Positions 33,227 through 41,751 of a stretch of DNA of 48,238 nucleotides are shown here, piece by piece. The stretch comes from Bacteroidota bacterium (lineage in GTDB: Bacteria; Spirochaetota; Spirochaetia; JABMQR01): NCBI GenBank assembly GCA_013202335.1, contig JABMQR010000048.1:1-48238 (forward strand), in the 5' to 3' direction. The notes beneath the pieces are model-generated. The model saw nothing but the letters and a program-made list of their open reading frames with translations, ran no database searches and was not told the DNA's origin. The position numbers and the translations under genes were made by a program. The stretch's first letter is position 1. The number at the start of each line of letters is the position of its first letter.

Positions 33227-34366
33227 ATGAAAAAGAAAATGTTTCAGGCAGCTCTTGTATTACTGTTCTTGCTGGTGGCCATGTTTAATATTCAGGCTGG
33301 TGGTGCAGAAGAGATGGTAGAGGAAGCAGCTCCCATGGTGGAAAATTGGGATGACGTAGTGGCAATGGCCAAAGAAGAGGGAACTCTTACTGTATATGCA
33401 ACAACAAGCCGTATTACTGTGGCTGCAGAGGCATTTACTAAGAAGTACGGAATTAAAGTAGAGGCTCACAGACTTTCAGAGGTTGAGTTGATCGAGAGAG
33501 CCTATCAGGAAGCAGTTTCCGGAGTAAATGCAGTGGATTTAGTTCTCATAGAGGATTTTCCCAGCATGAAGGCATTGCTTATTGAGGAAGGATATCTTGA
33601 AAACTATATTCCTCCTTCAGCCCGTGCTACAGTTCCTGCTGATTTGCAGGATCCTCTGGTATTTGCCCATATTTCAAGAGTAATTGGTTATAATACAGAA
33701 AAATACCCTGAAGATCCATTTACCAGTGTTTGGGATCTGACCACACCTGAATGGAGAGGGAAAGTGATGATCCGTGACCTGGCAATAACCGGGGAGCATC
33801 AGAACGCATTTACCGAATTTATTCGAAGATCAGATGAGATGGAAGCAAACTATGAAGAGAGATTCGGTGAAAAACTGGTTCTGCGGGAAGCAAATGCAGG
33901 TCTTGAGTTTTTGAGAAGGCTTGTGGAAAATGATGTTATTCTTATGACCAGTGATACAAAAATTGCGGCAGCAGTTGGCAAAAAAGGACAGGAAGATCCT
34001 CCAGTTGGATTTATCTATGTCTACTCAAAACACAGAGACATTGTGAAAAAAGATTTGGCTCTAAACTATTCAGCCAATATTGAACCGTTCGGCGGCTACT
34101 ACTACAATATGTACGTTCAAATGGCAACGGCTTCACAACATCCAAATGCTGCAAAACTGTTTGCAGATTATCTGATGTCCCCTGAAGGATATACCCCCTG
34201 GAGCAGCGATCTTGGATTTTATGCTTCAAATGTTGATATAACACCTTATCCCGGTGATGAACTCTGGGCTTGGTGGGAAACAAGATTGTGGGGATATGAT
34301 GCAGATTTTGCTATTCAGAACAGAGGTGAAGTACTGGATACCTGGATTAAATACGTTCAGAAATAG
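33227..34366 (+). CDS. ABC transporter substrate-binding protein, AfuA/FutA/PhnS-like (family 1)
   Basis: A 379-residue periplasmic receptor. ATG 33227 is chosen because ACAGGAGG lies 7 nt before it and the signal peptide (MKKKMFQAALVLLFLLVAMF, cleaved near QAGGAEE) then starts normally. After an acidic linker, the mature protein has the class signature LTVYATTSRITVAAEAFTKKYGIKVEAHRLS, and later VIGYNTEKYPEDPFTSVWDLTTPEWRGKVMIRD. This class binds ferric iron, 2-aminoethylphosphonate, thiamine or sugar phosphates. With a sugar-acid kinase and RapZ/RpiR neighbours, an organic phosphate or sugar-acid ligand is more likely than iron, but this is inference. Confidence 0.9.
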   Translation: MKKKMFQAALVLLFLLVAMFNIQAGGAEEMVEEAAPMVENWDDVVAMAKEEGTLTVYATTSRITVAAEAFTKKYGIKVEAHRLSEVELIERAYQEAVSGVNAVDLVLIEDFPSMKALLIEEGYLENYIPPSARATVPADLQDPLVFAHISRVIGYNTEKYPEDPFTSVWDLTTPEWRGKVMIRDLAITGEHQNAFTEFIRRSDEMEANYEERFGEKLVLREANAGLEFLRRLVENDVILMTSDTKIAAAVGKKGQEDPPVGFIYVYSKHRDIVKKDLALNYSANIEPFGGYYYNMYVQMATASQHPNAAKLFADYLMSPEGYTPWSSDLGFYASNVDITPYPGDELWAWWETRLWGYDADFAIQNRGEVLDTWIKYVQK

Positions 34367-34420
34367 ATTTATCGCATTTTCAGATGTTAATGATTCTTCA
34401 GTTATTTGCTGAGAATTTCT

Positions 34421-34446
34421 CCGGCAGGATTGAAAAATCCTGCCGG
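34421..34446 (+). terminator. Hairpin after the binding-protein gene
   Basis: CCGGCAGGAT (34421-34430) and ATCCTGCCGG (34437-34446) form a 10-bp GC-rich stem with a 6-nt loop followed by only TTT. As after tctC, it probably limits read-through so that receptor exceeds permease. Confidence 0.6.
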
Positions 34447-34523
34447 TTTCACATCACTGTTTTAACAAAAAATTATATTTCCATGTAATTATGGATTTGG
34501 CTGATTGCCTCAAGGAATATAAG

Positions 34524-36326
34524 ATGAACTTTAGAGCAAGTTTAGGAAAGGCACGTCTTAAAATTACGCCGCAAGTAATTCTTGCAGCAGTGTTTCTTGT
34601 TTTATTAACCTATATGGTTATTGTTCCTATCGTTATTATGATTCAGGAAACATTTATAGTTCACCCCATAGAAAAATTTCAGATTCCCGGAGCAAAATCC
34701 GGAGATCTGACACTGAACCATTGGAAAAAGATGTTTTTCAGTGATGTTTCTGTCAGTTTTTTTTATCGCCCGTTGCTGAATACGCTCATAATATCACTCA
34801 GTCTTGCCGTCCTGGCACTACTTATTGGTGGAATTTTAGCATGGCTTGTCGTCCGGACAGACATGCCGATGAAGAAGACGGTCGCAAATCTGGCAATGAT
34901 ACCCTATATTATGCCTTCGTGGGCCATGGCACTGGCATGGATTACACTATTCAAGAATCCCCGAATTGGCGGTTCTATGGGGATATTTCAATACCTCACA
35001 GGGATAGTTCTTCCAAACTGGTTTTCCTACGGAATGTTTCCTATCATTATAACGTTGGCTATACATTACTTCCCATTTGGATTCATGCTGATGGCAAGCG
35101 CCTTAAAAAACATTGATTCGCAGCTTGAAGAATCTGCAGAACTTCTTGGAGCAAGTAGAAAACAGGTGCTGAGGAAAATAGTTTTTCCATTGATTACACC
35201 CGTTGTTTTTTCAACCTTTCTTCTTACTTTCTCCCGGGGACTTGGAACTTTTGGTACTCCATCATTTCTCGGGGGACCTGTCAGACTCTATGTTTTGTCG
35301 ACCATTTTACGTGCAAATATGGTTGGACAGCGGCCCGGACTCGGATTTATTACCGCGCTTGTTCTTATCCTGATTGGAATGCTTGTGCTCTATATGGATC
35401 ATAAAATTATCGGGGCAAGAAAAAGCTTTGTAACAATTTCAGGGAAAAGCGGTAAAAGTGAGGTCTACTCGCTTGGCCGTTATAAAAAACTGGTATCCGG
35501 GATTGTTTTAACCGGTCTGCTTCTGGTAACGGTAGTTCCCTTTACTGTTCTGGCAATTGAATCATTTATGCTGATACCCGGTAAATATTCCTTTTCTAAT
35601 TTGAGTCTGCATTACTGGTTAGGACCGGTCAGTACTCAGATAGGTCTGGGAACCGGAGAAGCCGGAGTTCTTCGAAATCCAAGTCTGATGCTGGCTTTAT
35701 GGAATAGTGTGCGATTGGGAATATTTACTGCTGCAATTTGTGGAATATCCGGAATGCTTATTGGGTATACCGTGGTGAGACTTCGCGGGAAAAGAATTTC
35801 AAGAGTGCTGGATCAGCTCTCTTTTCTTCCCTACCTTATGCCGAGCATAGCGTTTGGATCTATCTTTCTTGCCTTATTTGCCGTGCAGAGAGGTCCTGTC
35901 CCAAGCCTCTATGGTACATTTACCCTGCTGGTAGTAGCCTGCTCAGTAAAATATCTGCCGTATGCTTCCCGGGCCGGAATAGGAGCTATGCTGCAAATCG
36001 GGCCTGAATTAGAAGAAGCAGCTATTTTGCATGGTGCCAACTGGCCGACGAGAATGCGCAGGATACTATTTCCACTGCAGAAATCATCGTTTTTCTCCGG
36101 ACTTTTGCTGCCGTTTATCTCGGCAATGCGTGAATTATCACTGGTAGTGCTTTTAGTTACTCCGGGAACTATGCTGGCTACTACAGCAACTTTGAAATTC
36201 ACCGATAGAGGATGGTATCCTTACACAAATGCCATAATGGTGCTTATAGTCGTTGCTATAGTTTTATCAACATTTGTAAGCAAGAAAATTCTGAAAACTG
36301 ATCTTGCAAAAGGTATTGGGGGCTGA
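34524..36326 (+). CDS. ABC transporter permease with two fused transmembrane domains (AfuB/FbpB-like)
   Basis: About 600 residues with 12 helices in two homologous halves. Each half carries an EAA-type loop: ESAELLGASRKQVLRKIVFPLITP in the first and EEAAILHGANWPTRMRRILFPLQKSS in the second. Such fused permeases work as a single chain with a homodimeric ATPase, as in the ferric and 2-aminoethylphosphonate systems. ATG 34524 is preferred because AAGGA lies 8 nt upstream; ATG 34491 is in frame but has no ribosome site. The ATPase gene follows after 5 nt. Confidence 0.92.
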   Translation: MNFRASLGKARLKITPQVILAAVFLVLLTYMVIVPIVIMIQETFIVHPIEKFQIPGAKSGDLTLNHWKKMFFSDVSVSFFYRPLLNTLIISLSLAVLALLIGGILAWLVVRTDMPMKKTVANLAMIPYIMPSWAMALAWITLFKNPRIGGSMGIFQYLTGIVLPNWFSYGMFPIIITLAIHYFPFGFMLMASALKNIDSQLEESAELLGASRKQVLRKIVFPLITPVVFSTFLLTFSRGLGTFGTPSFLGGPVRLYVLSTILRANMVGQRPGLGFITALVLILIGMLVLYMDHKIIGARKSFVTISGKSGKSEVYSLGRYKKLVSGIVLTGLLLVTVVPFTVLAIESFMLIPGKYSFSNLSLHYWLGPVSTQIGLGTGEAGVLRNPSLMLALWNSVRLGIFTAAICGISGMLIGYTVVRLRGKRISRVLDQLSFLPYLMPSIAFGSIFLALFAVQRGPVPSLYGTFTLLVVACSVKYLPYASRAGIGAMLQIGPELEEAAILHGANWPTRMRRILFPLQKSSFFSGLLLPFISAMRELSLVVLLVTPGTMLATTATLKFTDRGWYPYTNAIMVLIVVAIVLSTFVSKKILKTDLAKGIGG

Positions 36327-36331
36327 GAGAG

Positions 36332-37441
36332 ATGGCTGATATAAGACTGTATAATGTCACAAAAAAATTCGGGAATGTTACTGCTGTTGATAATTTGAAT
36401 CTGGAGATTCCGGATGGATCATTCACAACACTTTTAGGTCCATCAGGGTGTGGTAAATCAACAACACTGCGAATGATTTCCGGTCTGGATAACCCAAGTA
36501 ATAAAGGGGAGATTTGGATTGGAGATACCTGTGTGTATTCAGCAAAAACTGGTGACTTTGTTGCCCCGAAAAACAGAAAACTTGGACTGGTATTTCAGAG
36601 TTATGCGCTTTGGCCTCATCTGACTGTGTTTGATAATATCGCTTTTGGTTTGACAATAAAGAAATTATCAAAGGTTGATGTTCGAAATAAGGTAGAGGAG
36701 ATTGCTCACTCAATTCATATTTCTGAACTACTTGAGCGATATCCAAGTGAATTGTCCGGAGGACAGCAGCAGCGTGTTGCAATTGCCCGGGTACTTATAA
36801 TGAAACCGGAGGTTCTTCTTCTTGATGAGCCTTTGTCAAACCTTGATGCAAAACTTCGTATGGATATGCGTGCTGAATTAAAACGACTCCATAAAGAGAC
36901 CGGGTCAACAATTGTGTATGTTACACATGATCAGCTTGAGGCTTTAACGATGTCTTCTGATGTTGCGGTGATGCACAACGGGATACTTCAGCAGTGGGCG
37001 GCTCCAATGGATATCTATAATCATCCTGAAAACTTGTTTACTGCTGATTTTATGGGAAATCCCAGAATAAATATACTGAAGGGAGAACTTGTTTCCCGTG
37101 ATGGCAGTATGTTGGTTACAGCCGAAGGAGGTTTCAAGATTCCTCTTGGCATCAGCTCCGCTAAAATCGATGAAGGTGAAGTTTCTATCGGAATTCGTGC
37201 GGAGGATATTCTTGTCTCCCGAGAGCCTGTGGATGGATTCATAAAAGCATCAGTCTACTCGGTCCTCCCTGCAGGTGCTGAATGGTATGTAAAAATATCC
37301 ATAGGTGATACTTCGGTAACAGCTACAATATATCAGGATTTGCAATTGGATATTGATGATGAAATCTGGATTTCAACAGTACCGGAAAAAGTAAAATGCT
37401 TTAATAAAGAAGGACTCTATATCCCGATATTTGGACAATAA
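36332..37441 (+). CDS. ABC transporter ATP-binding protein
   Basis: A 369-residue ATPase of the PotA/FbpC/MalK type. It has Walker A GPSGCGKST, the Q-loop in VFQSYALWPHLTV, the signature LSGGQQQRVAIAR, Walker B VLLLDEPLSNLDAKLR and the switch His in VYVTHDQ. The C-terminal ~130 residues form a TOBE-type regulatory domain (ISIGIRAEDILVS). It energises the fused permease directly upstream. It is distinct from the second ATPase at 44756. Confidence 0.95.
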   Translation: MADIRLYNVTKKFGNVTAVDNLNLEIPDGSFTTLLGPSGCGKSTTLRMISGLDNPSNKGEIWIGDTCVYSAKTGDFVAPKNRKLGLVFQSYALWPHLTVFDNIAFGLTIKKLSKVDVRNKVEEIAHSIHISELLERYPSELSGGQQQRVAIARVLIMKPEVLLLDEPLSNLDAKLRMDMRAELKRLHKETGSTIVYVTHDQLEALTMSSDVAVMHNGILQQWAAPMDIYNHPENLFTADFMGNPRINILKGELVSRDGSMLVTAEGGFKIPLGISSAKIDEGEVSIGIRAEDILVSREPVDGFIKASVYSVLPAGAEWYVKISIGDTSVTATIYQDLQLDIDDEIWISTVPEKVKCFNKEGLYIPIFGQ

Positions 37442-37444
37442 ACA

Positions 37445-38317
37445 ATGAAACAATATACGCAGGAAAATCCTTTACTTATTATTACCGGAAGTACCGCTTC
37501 CGGCAGAACTCTTTCATTAAGGCTGATGGAGGATTTGGGTTATATAGGTATTGATAATATTCCCCCGGGCCTTATTCCACAGCTTGCAGATTCCTATAGA
37601 GAGGCAAACCCCGGCAGCAGATTGGTTATTGTTACCGAGATGAAAAGCAGTGATGCTGCGGCAAAATTTATTGCAGCGGTAAATCTCTTTCGTGAACAGG
37701 GTAATTCCTGTAAGGTAATCTTTCTTGATGCAAACGAAACAACTGCGCTTAATCGAATGGGACTGATTAGAAAAGAGAAAGAAACTCCTGAAATTAAGAT
37801 TGTCTGTTTGAATCTGTTTGAAGAACGCGAAATGCTGGCTGTAGTTAAGCAGACAGCAGATATCTATCTTGATACATCACTATTATCTCCCACGGACCTG
37901 AAAAGCCGGCTTGTATCCAGCGTTGGCGGTGGGGAAATATCTGAAGGTTTTCTTCTGGAAATCAAATCTTTTGGATTTAAATATGCCCCTTTTTATGGGG
38001 ATATTGTGTTTGATGTTCGGTTTATTCCCAATCCCTACTATATTAGTGAACTGCGTCCCCTTTCCGGTAAGGATAAGGCTTGTTATGAATATGTCATGCG
38101 AAATTCAGATGCAGGCTATTTTGTTTCATCATTTGGGAAAATGGTGACTGATCTTATCCAATCCTATGCTGCTCAAGGCAGAAGCAGGCTTTCAGTGGGA
38201 ATAGGATGTACGGGCGGGAGGCATCGTTCTGTAGCAATTACTGAAGCATTAGGTGAGATGCTTAATGCTAATGGAATTCGTGTGACGATTGGTCACAGGG
38301 AATTGGATTCGGTTTAG
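37445..38317 (+). CDS. RapZ (YvcJ) family protein with a degenerate P-loop
   Basis: A 290-residue RapZ homologue. In Escherichia coli RapZ binds glucosamine 6-phosphate and steers decay of the GlmZ small RNA; it also has ATPase/GTPase activity. The C-terminal domain is well kept: KYAPFYGDIVFDVRFIPNPYYISELRPLSGKD, VGIGCTGGRHRSVAITEAL and HRELDSV. The N-terminal Walker A is altered, GSTASGRT at 15-22 where RapZ has GxSGxGKS, so the P-loop Lys is Arg21. VDNLP is conserved as IDNIP. It lies 3 nt after an ABC ATPase and before rpiR, not in the usual ptsN/hprK context. It is probably a specialised paralogue that senses a sugar phosphate rather than hydrolysing nucleotide. Confidence 0.88.
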   Translation: MKQYTQENPLLIITGSTASGRTLSLRLMEDLGYIGIDNIPPGLIPQLADSYREANPGSRLVIVTEMKSSDAAAKFIAAVNLFREQGNSCKVIFLDANETTALNRMGLIRKEKETPEIKIVCLNLFEEREMLAVVKQTADIYLDTSLLSPTDLKSRLVSSVGGGEISEGFLLEIKSFGFKYAPFYGDIVFDVRFIPNPYYISELRPLSGKDKACYEYVMRNSDAGYFVSSFGKMVTDLIQSYAAQGRSRLSVGIGCTGGRHRSVAITEALGEMLNANGIRVTIGHRELDSV

Positions 38318-38341
38318 AAATAGTTTTTTGAGGGGCGTTTT

Positions 38342-39193
38342 ATGGATATAGATATACTTGAGTGTATTCAGAAAAATCTAATCAGTCTCACAAAAAGTGA
38401 GACCAGATTAGCTGATTTTATTCTTGCAAATCCTCATGAGTGTGCCATGATCTCAATAATGGAGTTATCCTACCGTGTGAATGTCAGTAAAGCCACAATT
38501 GTGCGGTTTTCCAAAAATCTTGGTTATCAGGGATTTCAGGAGGTTAAATCTGCACTAAAAGAGAGGGTGATAGATTCATTGACCGCATCTCACCGGATCA
38601 GAAGAACCTTTAATGATTTGGGGGGTACCCAGGAGAAGCTTTCCAGTTTCATACTTAATCAGCAGGATTATTTGAAAAAAGCGGCTGAAGCTTTAAACAG
38701 TAAGGATTTTGCTGCAGCAGCTCAGAAAATAAGCGGTGCTGCATGTATTTATATTTATGGGGATGGTGCAGCAAATACCCCGGCTAAAGCTCTGGAGTTC
38801 TGGCTAAATCGGTTTGGTTTAAAAGTTCAGATTATTACCTCTTCCGGGAGGAGGCTGTTTGATCAAATTATTCATATTACCCAGCAGGATCTTTTCATTT
38901 CTTTCTTGTTTGGAAAGGAGAGTCATGAGGTTATGCTGCTGCTTGATTATAGTAAAAACCTGAATATCACCTCAATTGTAATAACTGATCTACATCTGGA
39001 AAGTATCATACAGAAAGCGGGAATTGTTATTGCTGTAGAAAGAGGACCTCTGGAACTTTTCCATTCAATGTCTGTGCCTGTGGTAATTGCAGAATCTCTG
39101 GCACTTGCTGTGGGCAGAGAGCGTGGAGTGAAAGCGGTGAATTCTGCAAGACAGCTTGATGAAACCCGTAAAAAATATGGTCTTTCAAAATAA
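38342..39193 (+). CDS. RpiR/MurR family transcriptional regulator
   Basis: A 283-residue regulator. The N-terminal ~75 residues form the RpiR helix-turn-helix (SIMELSYRVNVSKATIVRFSKNLGYQGFQEVKSALK). Residues of about 115-260 form a SIS sugar-phosphate-binding domain (ACIYIYGDGAANTPAKALEFWLNRFG). SIS regulators respond to phosphorylated sugars, which fits the kinase and the RapZ homologue in the same cluster. GAGGGGCG lies 5-12 nt before the ATG. Likely targets are the direct repeats at 33103-33130. Confidence 0.9.
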   Translation: MDIDILECIQKNLISLTKSETRLADFILANPHECAMISIMELSYRVNVSKATIVRFSKNLGYQGFQEVKSALKERVIDSLTASHRIRRTFNDLGGTQEKLSSFILNQQDYLKKAAEALNSKDFAAAAQKISGAACIYIYGDGAANTPAKALEFWLNRFGLKVQIITSSGRRLFDQIIHITQQDLFISFLFGKESHEVMLLLDYSKNLNITSIVITDLHLESIIQKAGIVIAVERGPLELFHSMSVPVVIAESLALAVGRERGVKAVNSARQLDETRKKYGLSK

Positions 39194-39243
39194 GTAAAGC
39201 AGCTTAATGGACTTGTCGTGTATTATCATTGTATAATCCTGCA

Positions 39244-39618
39244 ATGTTTGAGAATATATATGCATACATTATCGATAAAGCTGCATACTTGCAGGAGACC
39301 TATGGAATCAATCCATGGATTTTTCTTATAATGTCTGTGATTTTAGCTTTTCCTTTCTATTATTCAATTTACCGGCTTATTCGTTCCATAACCTCCCGAA
39401 ACAAAAAACAGTTTGTTTTCTGGGGAACATCCTTTCTCATCCTTACAATAATCCCCTATCTCTATATATTTATTTGGGGGCATAATCTTCCCTGGTATAT
39501 CTATGTCATTATTGTTTTCCTGATATTGAATGGCTTGTATTCTTTGATTCGGAAATTGAGGAAAAAGCAATCAGCGGGGGATGATAAAGACGATTCGGAC
39601 AATCCCGGCCATAATTAG
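39244..39618 (+). CDS. Small membrane protein of unknown function
   Basis: About 124 residues (ATG 39244) with three hydrophobic helices (INPWIFLIMSVILAFPFYYSIY, FVFWGTSFLILTIIPYLYIFI and LPWYIYVIIVFLILNGLYSLI) and a charged C-terminal tail rich in Lys and Asp. I do not recognise the family. No Shine-Dalgarno is visible; TATAAT (39232-39237) ends 6 nt before the ATG, so a leaderless transcript is possible. An upstream TTG (39229) would overlap that element. Confidence 0.65.
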   Translation: MFENIYAYIIDKAAYLQETYGINPWIFLIMSVILAFPFYYSIYRLIRSITSRNKKQFVFWGTSFLILTIIPYLYIFIWGHNLPWYIYVIIVFLILNGLYSLIRKLRKKQSAGDDKDDSDNPGHN

Positions 39619-39904
39619 CAGACCTCATACCTCCGGGTGATACGAGTCTTATTCTCTTTATGATACAGTTTGGCATCTTATGAAGTCAGGAAGTAAGCAT
39701 TAAAATGAATTTCATATACAAATGGGGATTGAAGTTTGCTCTGCCCGGTATGCGGTAGTAAATTGAAAAAAAGTCCCGGTTTTTACTAGAAAATTTATCA
39801 AACACAGACAATTAGCAACAGGATGATTAACAATCTGAAACTGCTTCTCTCATAAAGAATAATCTAATATTGTTCACGGGATTGTGTACTGGAAAAGGAG
39901 AATT
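39619..39904. other. Intergenic region with no intact gene
   Basis: No promoter or terminator stands out. At 39736-39789 a short frame reads LLCPVCGSKLKKSPGFY, which looks like half of a zinc ribbon but has no proper start (TTG, no ribosome site) and ends at once. With the lipoprotein remnant just downstream, this stretch may be decayed coding DNA. Confidence 0.4.
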
Positions 39905-40003
39905 ATGATGCGAACATAAGTTTTAGACCTGGGTATTTTCCTCATGATATGTATACTTTTTACTGGTTGTGACAACTTCTACTTTTTTTATGCATGCTTC
40001 TGA
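39905..40003 (+). pseudogene. Remnant of a lipoprotein gene
   Basis: AAGGAG (39895-39900) precedes ATG 39905/39908. The frame reads MMRT, then TAA at 39917-39919, then VLDLGIFLMICILFTGCDNF and a stop at 40001-40003. The hydrophobic run ending LFTGC is a good lipoprotein signal peptide with lipobox Cys, and a Lys codon (AAA) at the TAA would restore it. After about 11 residues the frame ends, within the 3' end of the convergent GH13 gene. It appears to be the 5' end of a lost lipoprotein gene. Confidence 0.55.
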
Positions 40004-41751
40004 TGCAGCCAGGCAACTTGATAGGGGTGTAGTTTAATTATCATAGAATTGTTGTTTTGAGTAGTATGGACAGTTCCGGTAAAAAGATCAGTTAGGTTTT
40101 TCCCCCTAATTTCAGAGGGTGGTATTGGTACAGAGATTTCTTTGTTTGAGACATTGGTCATGCAAAGTATTGAGGCACGATAGTCCTTCTGGGTTCTAAG
40201 AAGTGTAAAAACCATATCATGCAAAAAAAGAATTTTTTGTGGGGAAGAAGGAGCGAAAGATTGTTGTGTGGCGCGAATTTGGAGTATAGCCAGATATTTT
40301 TCCAGAATGATTTTACGAAGAGAACCAGCTGTGTTGAATGCTTTTCGCAGAGTTGATATTGGAAGTTTTTCGCGATTTATACTTCTCGGCATTCCGGTTA
40401 TATCAGGTCCCTCTTTCCAGTTTCCTGAGCCGATTAGGCTATGAATATAGATCCCGGGGACTCCTTTGAGAGCCAGCATTATTGACTGGGATGCGATAAA
40501 TCTTTGAGCCTCCTGATAAATAGAGATTTTCTCATTAATTCCAGACTTGAGTGCATCAAGAAAAGAACAGTTCAACTCGTAGGGAGCTGTTGATCCGTCA
40601 GAGGTAGTTGTTCGTGAGACAAAACCGCCTAATATAAGTATTTTATCTGCTAAACTTTCAATTTCATCCGGGGGCAGAAGGTTGGATACAGGCATCAGTC
40701 CAATACCATCATGTGATGCAAGAAAATTGAAATAGGTTACCTGATCAGAAGGGAATTCCAGATTGGCAGCCCAGGTTGAAAGGTGAGATACAGATCCAGT
40801 CATAAAGGCGTGCAGCGTTAAAGGTGGAAGGGAAAAGTTGTAAACCATAGTTGCTTCATTAAATCCATTCCCGAAATAGGATATATTTTCATGATGCGGT
40901 ACATTTGTCTCTGTTATTAAATGAACGCCTGTATTAGCGGAATCCAGTATTTTCCTTATCAATTTTATTATTCGGTGTGTATTAGGATGATGCAGACAGC
41001 GCGTTCCAATCTCTTTCCAGATAAATGCTATCGCGTCCAGGCGAATGAACGAGGCTCCTTCGATAATATATCGTTTAAGCACTTTTAAGATGCTGAGAAG
41101 CACTTCAGGATTGGCGTAGTTGAGATCAAACTGATCATCACTGAATGTTGTCCAGAGTTTTTTTGGTCCTTTGCTGGTTTGTACCTCAGTTAGCAGAGGC
41201 AGGGCACGCGGCCGAAAGACTTTTGATAGATCCGGATTGTTCTCAACTTCAACAAAAAAATCCTGGTATGCATCCTCTCTGGCAAGATATTTCTTGAACC
41301 ATGAGCTTTTCTGTGAAATATGGTTAGCCACCAAATCAAACATAAGGTGATAAGTGGTTCCAATTGATTCTATGTTTTCCCAGTTTCCGAGGCTCTCATC
41401 AACCTGAATATAATCGATTACTGAAAATCCATCATCAGAGGAGTAGGGGTAAAAAGGGAGAATATGTATAGTATTAACTGCATTCCCAATAAATTCATTG
41501 AGAAATTGTGAGAGTGCCTGAAGCGGATTGCCGGATTCCGGGAGTATGCTGTCTCCATAAGTGATTAATATTACATCCTGTTCATGCAAAGCTCCGCCTG
41601 TGTTATTGCGAAGTGGAACCGTTTGTAATTCAGTTATTAATTTTTGAAAATGCTCCAAATATTTATTGGCTGCTCTTTGCCCGTATATATCTGACAGATC
41701 CTGTAGGATGTCAGGAGTGCTGTATGTGGTGACAGGCGTTTTCCTACCCAC
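39988..41751 (-). CDS. GH13_18 glycoside phosphorylase (sucrose phosphorylase-like)
   Basis: A 587-residue member of GH13 subfamily 18, whose enzymes split sucrose, sucrose 6'-phosphate, glucosylglycerate or glucosylglycerol with phosphate to glucose 1-phosphate. The early segment ITYGDSI and the PFYPYSSDDGFSVIDY stretch are characteristic. The nucleophile Asp239 is in FIRLDAIAF, the acid/base Glu281 in LITETNVPHHENISYFGNGFNEA, and the third carboxylate Asp348 in SHDG. At 587 residues it is longer than true sucrose phosphorylases (about 500), closer to the glucosylglycerate or sucrose-phosphate types. The start is GTG 41751, inside the end of lacI, with GGGAG upstream. Context with an importer and a GT4 enzyme suggests an osmolyte glycoside. 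Confidence 0.9.
   Translation of the reverse strand: MGRKTPVTTYSTPDILQDLSDIYGQRAANKYLEHFQKLITELQTVPLRNNTGGALHEQDVILITYGDSILPESGNPLQALSQFLNEFIGNAVNTIHILPFYPYSSDDGFSVIDYIQVDESLGNWENIESIGTTYHLMFDLVANHISQKSSWFKKYLAREDAYQDFFVEVENNPDLSKVFRPRALPLLTEVQTSKGPKKLWTTFSDDQFDLNYANPEVLLSILKVLKRYIIEGASFIRLDAIAFIWKEIGTRCLHHPNTHRIIKLIRKILDSANTGVHLITETNVPHHENISYFGNGFNEATMVYNFSLPPLTLHAFMTGSVSHLSTWAANLEFPSDQVTYFNFLASHDGIGLMPVSNLLPPDEIESLADKILILGGFVSRTTTSDGSTAPYELNCSFLDALKSGINEKISIYQEAQRFIASQSIMLALKGVPGIYIHSLIGSGNWKEGPDITGMPRSINREKLPISTLRKAFNTAGSLRKIILEKYLAILQIRATQQSFAPSSPQKILFLHDMVFTLLRTQKDYRASILCMTNVSNKEISVPIPPSEIRGKNLTDLFTGTVHTTQNNNSMIIKLHPYQVAWLHQKHA

Noticed and set aside
39736..39789. Zinc-ribbon micro-gene LLCPVCGSKLKK
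   Set aside because: No proper start or ribosome site, an in-frame stop just before it, and too short to be called a gene.
39736..40003. CRISPR array, tRNA or mobile element in the long gaps
   Set aside because: No spaced direct repeats, cloverleaf, transposase fragment or terminal inverted repeats were seen here or in the other gaps.
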